Shown piece after piece: positions 62,088-64,000 of a DNA stretch of 64,000 bases. The stretch comes from Janthinobacterium sp. (GTDB taxonomy: Bacteria > Pseudomonadota > Gammaproteobacteria > Burkholderiales > Burkholderiaceae_D), in NCBI GenBank assembly GCA_003133225.1, contig PKWL01000119.1, positions 62,001 through 126,000 of the forward strand. Reading direction: 5' to 3'. Both the position numbers and the translations under genes were made by a program. The notes below the pieces were generated by a model that was not told the origin of the DNA, did no database searches, and saw nothing but the letters and a program-made list of their open reading frames with translations. How positions within the stretch are numbered: the first letter of the stretch is position 1; every line of letters begins with the position of its first letter.

Positions 62088-63839
62088 ATGAGTTTATCGA
62101 GGCTAATCGCCGGCTTCGTGCGTCAGCACTGGCGCCCTTACGCCGCGGCGGCACTGATGCTAATAGGGGTGTCGCTATTGACCGTCTGGGTGCCGCGCAA
62201 AGTCGGCGCCATGATCGACGCCCTGGCGGCGCACCGTTTGGCGGGCCATGCTCTGGTGCTCGACCTGTGCTCCTTGCTGCTGGTCGGCGCATTGATCTAC
62301 TTGCTCCGGGTCGCCTGGCGCCTGACCTTGTTTGCCGCCGCGTACCGGCTCGGGGTCGGCCTGCGCACCCGCTTTTATGCCCGCCTGTTGCAGCAGGGCC
62401 CGGCATTTTATCAGGAGCAGCGCACGGGCGACCTGATGGCGCTAGCCACCAACGATATCGACGCCATCGAAATGGCCGCCGGCGAAGCCATGCTGGCCGG
62501 TTTTGACGGCTCCTTGACTCTGGTCATGGTGCTCGGCGTCATGCTGCTGGGCGTAGACTGGCGCTTGGCCGCCATCGCCCTCTTGCCGTTTCCCCTGATG
62601 GGGCTCGCATTCTGGCGCATTTCAAGCCATATCCACGCGGCAGCGACCGATTCGTTGATTCGCTTTAGCGCCTTAAACGACCATGTGCAGGAAACTTTTT
62701 CCGGCGTGCGCACTGTGCGCGCCCTCGGTCTGGAGCGGCAATGCGGCCTCCAGTTCGCCGCCTTGGCCGCGCGCGCGGCCAAGGCCAGCCTGGCCGCGCA
62801 GCGCTGGGAGGCGGCGTATGAACCGGCCGTCGGCTTGAGCTTGAGCGCGGCCGGCACCTTGACGCTTGGCCTGGGCGGTTATCTGTTGTGGCAAGGCCAG
62901 CTGAGCATAGGCGCGCTGACCAGCTTTTCGATGTATCTGGGCCAGCTGATTTGGCCCATGTTTGCGGCCGGCTGGGTCTTGTCTCTGGTCGAACGGGGGC
63001 GCGCCGCTCTGGCGCGCCTGCAGCCACTGCTCGATGCACCGCTGGCCATCGACGACCATGGCACCGTCACGCAATCGAAACCGGGACCGTTGAGCATGCG
63101 CGAGCTATATTATTTCTATCCGGGCCAGAGCAAAGCGGCACTGACGGGCGTCTCGATCACGCTGCAGGCGGGCCAGACGCTGGGCTTGGTCGGACCTACG
63201 GGCTCGGGCAAATCGACCCTGCTGCGCTTGCTGCTGCGGCAACTGACGCCGCACACGGGAACCGTGCGCTGGGGTGGGCATGAGCTAGCGCAATACACCT
63301 TGCAAACGCTGCGCTCGGCGATCAGCTGGGTGCCGCAGGAGTCCTTCTTGTTTTCGGCCACGATTGCCGACAACATCAAACTGGCACGCCCCGGCGCCAC
63401 GCGCGGGGAAGTCGAGCACGCCGCCGGCTTGGCCGCCATCCATGACGACATCTTGCAATTTCCGGCCGGCTATGAAACCCACGTCGGCGAGCGCGGCATT
63501 ACCTTGTCGGGCGGCCAGCGCCAGCGCGTGGCGATTGCCCGCGCACTGCTGGCCGACAGCGCTCTTGTGCTTCTCGACGATGCGCTATCGGCAGTCGATA
63601 CGGGCACGGAAACGCGCATCCTCGGGCATCTGGGCCAGCTGCGCCAAAGCCGCCCCGGGCGCAGCGTCATCATCGCCAGCCACCGCCTGAGCGCGGTAGT
63701 TAGCGCCGACTTGATCGTCGTGCTGCGGGCCGGGCAGGTGGCCGAAATCGGCAACCATGACACGCTGCTGGCCAAGAATGGCTGGTATGCCAGCCAATGG
63801 CGCTACCAACAACTGGAGGCCAGTCTCGATGCGCTCTGA
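62088..63839 (+). CDS. mdlA: ABC exporter, MdlA-type
   Basis: A 583-residue half-type ABC exporter: six membrane helices (residues ~15-310), then the ATPase domain. Walker A GPTGSGKSTLL near 370, the Q-loop WVPQESFLFSATI, the signature LSGGQRQRVAIARAL, Walker B LVLLDDALSAVD and the H-loop ASHRLS are complete. The first gene of a pair: its stop overlaps the ATG of the next ABC gene, indicating a heterodimer. The substrates are unknown; similar pairs are usually called multidrug or lipid exporters. GAAGG lies about 8 bp before ATG. Confidence 0.93.
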   Translation: MSLSRLIAGFVRQHWRPYAAAALMLIGVSLLTVWVPRKVGAMIDALAAHRLAGHALVLDLCSLLLVGALIYLLRVAWRLTLFAAAYRLGVGLRTRFYARLLQQGPAFYQEQRTGDLMALATNDIDAIEMAAGEAMLAGFDGSLTLVMVLGVMLLGVDWRLAAIALLPFPLMGLAFWRISSHIHAAATDSLIRFSALNDHVQETFSGVRTVRALGLERQCGLQFAALAARAAKASLAAQRWEAAYEPAVGLSLSAAGTLTLGLGGYLLWQGQLSIGALTSFSMYLGQLIWPMFAAGWVLSLVERGRAALARLQPLLDAPLAIDDHGTVTQSKPGPLSMRELYYFYPGQSKAALTGVSITLQAGQTLGLVGPTGSGKSTLLRLLLRQLTPHTGTVRWGGHELAQYTLQTLRSAISWVPQESFLFSATIADNIKLARPGATRGEVEHAAGLAAIHDDILQFPAGYETHVGERGITLSGGQRQRVAIARALLADSALVLLDDALSAVDTGTETRILGHLGQLRQSRPGRSVIIASHRLSAVVSADLIVVLRAGQVAEIGNHDTLLAKNGWYASQWRYQQLEASLDAL

Positions 63840-64000
63840 GGGACCAAAAGCGAGCGCGCAAGCGGCGACGCGGCAGGCGCTAAGGCTGCTGCGTCGCGCC
63901 GCCGCACCGGATCGCGGCCACCTCACCTGGGCCGTGTTGTGGCTGATCGTGGCCGCCGCTTTGGAAGTGCTGGGCCCGATCCTGGGCAAGAGGCTGATCG
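63829..64000 (+). CDS. mdlB: ABC exporter, MdlB-type, 3' truncated
   Basis: Only the first 57 residues are visible. ATG 63829 overlaps the mdlA stop by 11 bp. A basic N-terminus (RQALRLLRRAAAPDRGHLTWA) leads into the first membrane helix (VLWLIVAAALEVLGPILGK), as in MdlB half exporters. The gene continues beyond the window. Confidence 0.88.
   Translation, partial: MRSEGPKASAQAATRQALRLLRRAAAPDRGHLTWAVLWLIVAAALEVLGPILGKRLI

Overview
The window looks like a chromosomal segment of a betaproteobacterium of the order Burkholderiales, most likely family Oxalobacteraceae (Janthinobacterium/Massilia/Duganella-like). This is inferred from GC-rich core genes, a pyruvate dehydrogenase operon in which E3 carries its own lipoyl domain, the order EVE gene - 6S RNA - zapA - zapB-like gene, groESL under both a sigma-32-like promoter and a perfect CIRCE operator, holC followed by a DUF2486-like gene, a Trp-rich mini-protein, a DUF2164 protein and a phasin. 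No species assignment is possible from the sequence alone.

Layout. 1-3230: end of a glycine-zipper protein, a spermidine-synthase-like protein, an orphan GspE/PilB ATPase, then tRNA-Lys(CUU) with its own promoter and terminator. 3230-5200: a small accessory patch at the 3' side of the tRNA with two type II toxin-antitoxin (TA) pairs. 5650-10360: envelope proteins (a His-rich secreted peptide, a Spy/CpxP-like protein, a PMT-family glycosyltransferase) and a low-complexity protein. 10450-15550: a tripartite drug efflux operon (EmrA/EmrB/NodT type) with a divergent TetR gene; the intergenic region holds two opposed promoters and a perfect palindrome. 15770-18060: a P1B-5-like metal ATPase with a C-terminal hemerythrin domain. 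18270-18480: a frameshifted resolvase. 18870-24930: aceE-aceF-lpdA. 25200-31630: folD, an oligopeptidase, a DUF4124/glutaredoxin-like protein, holC, a branched-chain amino acid binding protein, a cytochrome c and a small membrane protein. 31680-36600: ilvD, a decayed LysR gene, lgt, a decayed TauE/SafE gene, an EVE gene, 6S RNA, zapA and a zapB-like gene. 36780-38940: groES-groEL. 39340-40870: a broken Fic gene, a TA pair and a LysE fragment.

41100-53380 is the most unusual part. It is visibly more AT-rich and consists almost wholly of unrecognised genes: several secreted TPR-like proteins, a secreted papain/C39-like peptidase candidate, a cytoplasmic alpha-solenoid (HEAT-like) protein of about 1100 residues and several small secreted or membrane proteins. 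Two of the TPR proteins, one at each side of the block, share a conserved module, so the block may be one functional locus. It is the best candidate here for an undescribed system.

53680-56470 is again accessory: an RlaP-like nucleotidyltransferase, a PIN toxin whose Phd antitoxin carries a frameshift, and a CcdB-like toxin paired with an AbrB-like rather than a classical CcdA antitoxin. 56570-64000 returns to housekeeping: a TPR/glycosyltransferase-like protein, glucokinase, cytosine deaminase, a DUF2164 protein, a phasin and an MdlA/MdlB ABC exporter cut by the window end.

Overall this is a stable core interrupted by patches rich in TA modules and pseudogenes. All functional statements rest on reading the translations and motifs by eye; no database search was run.
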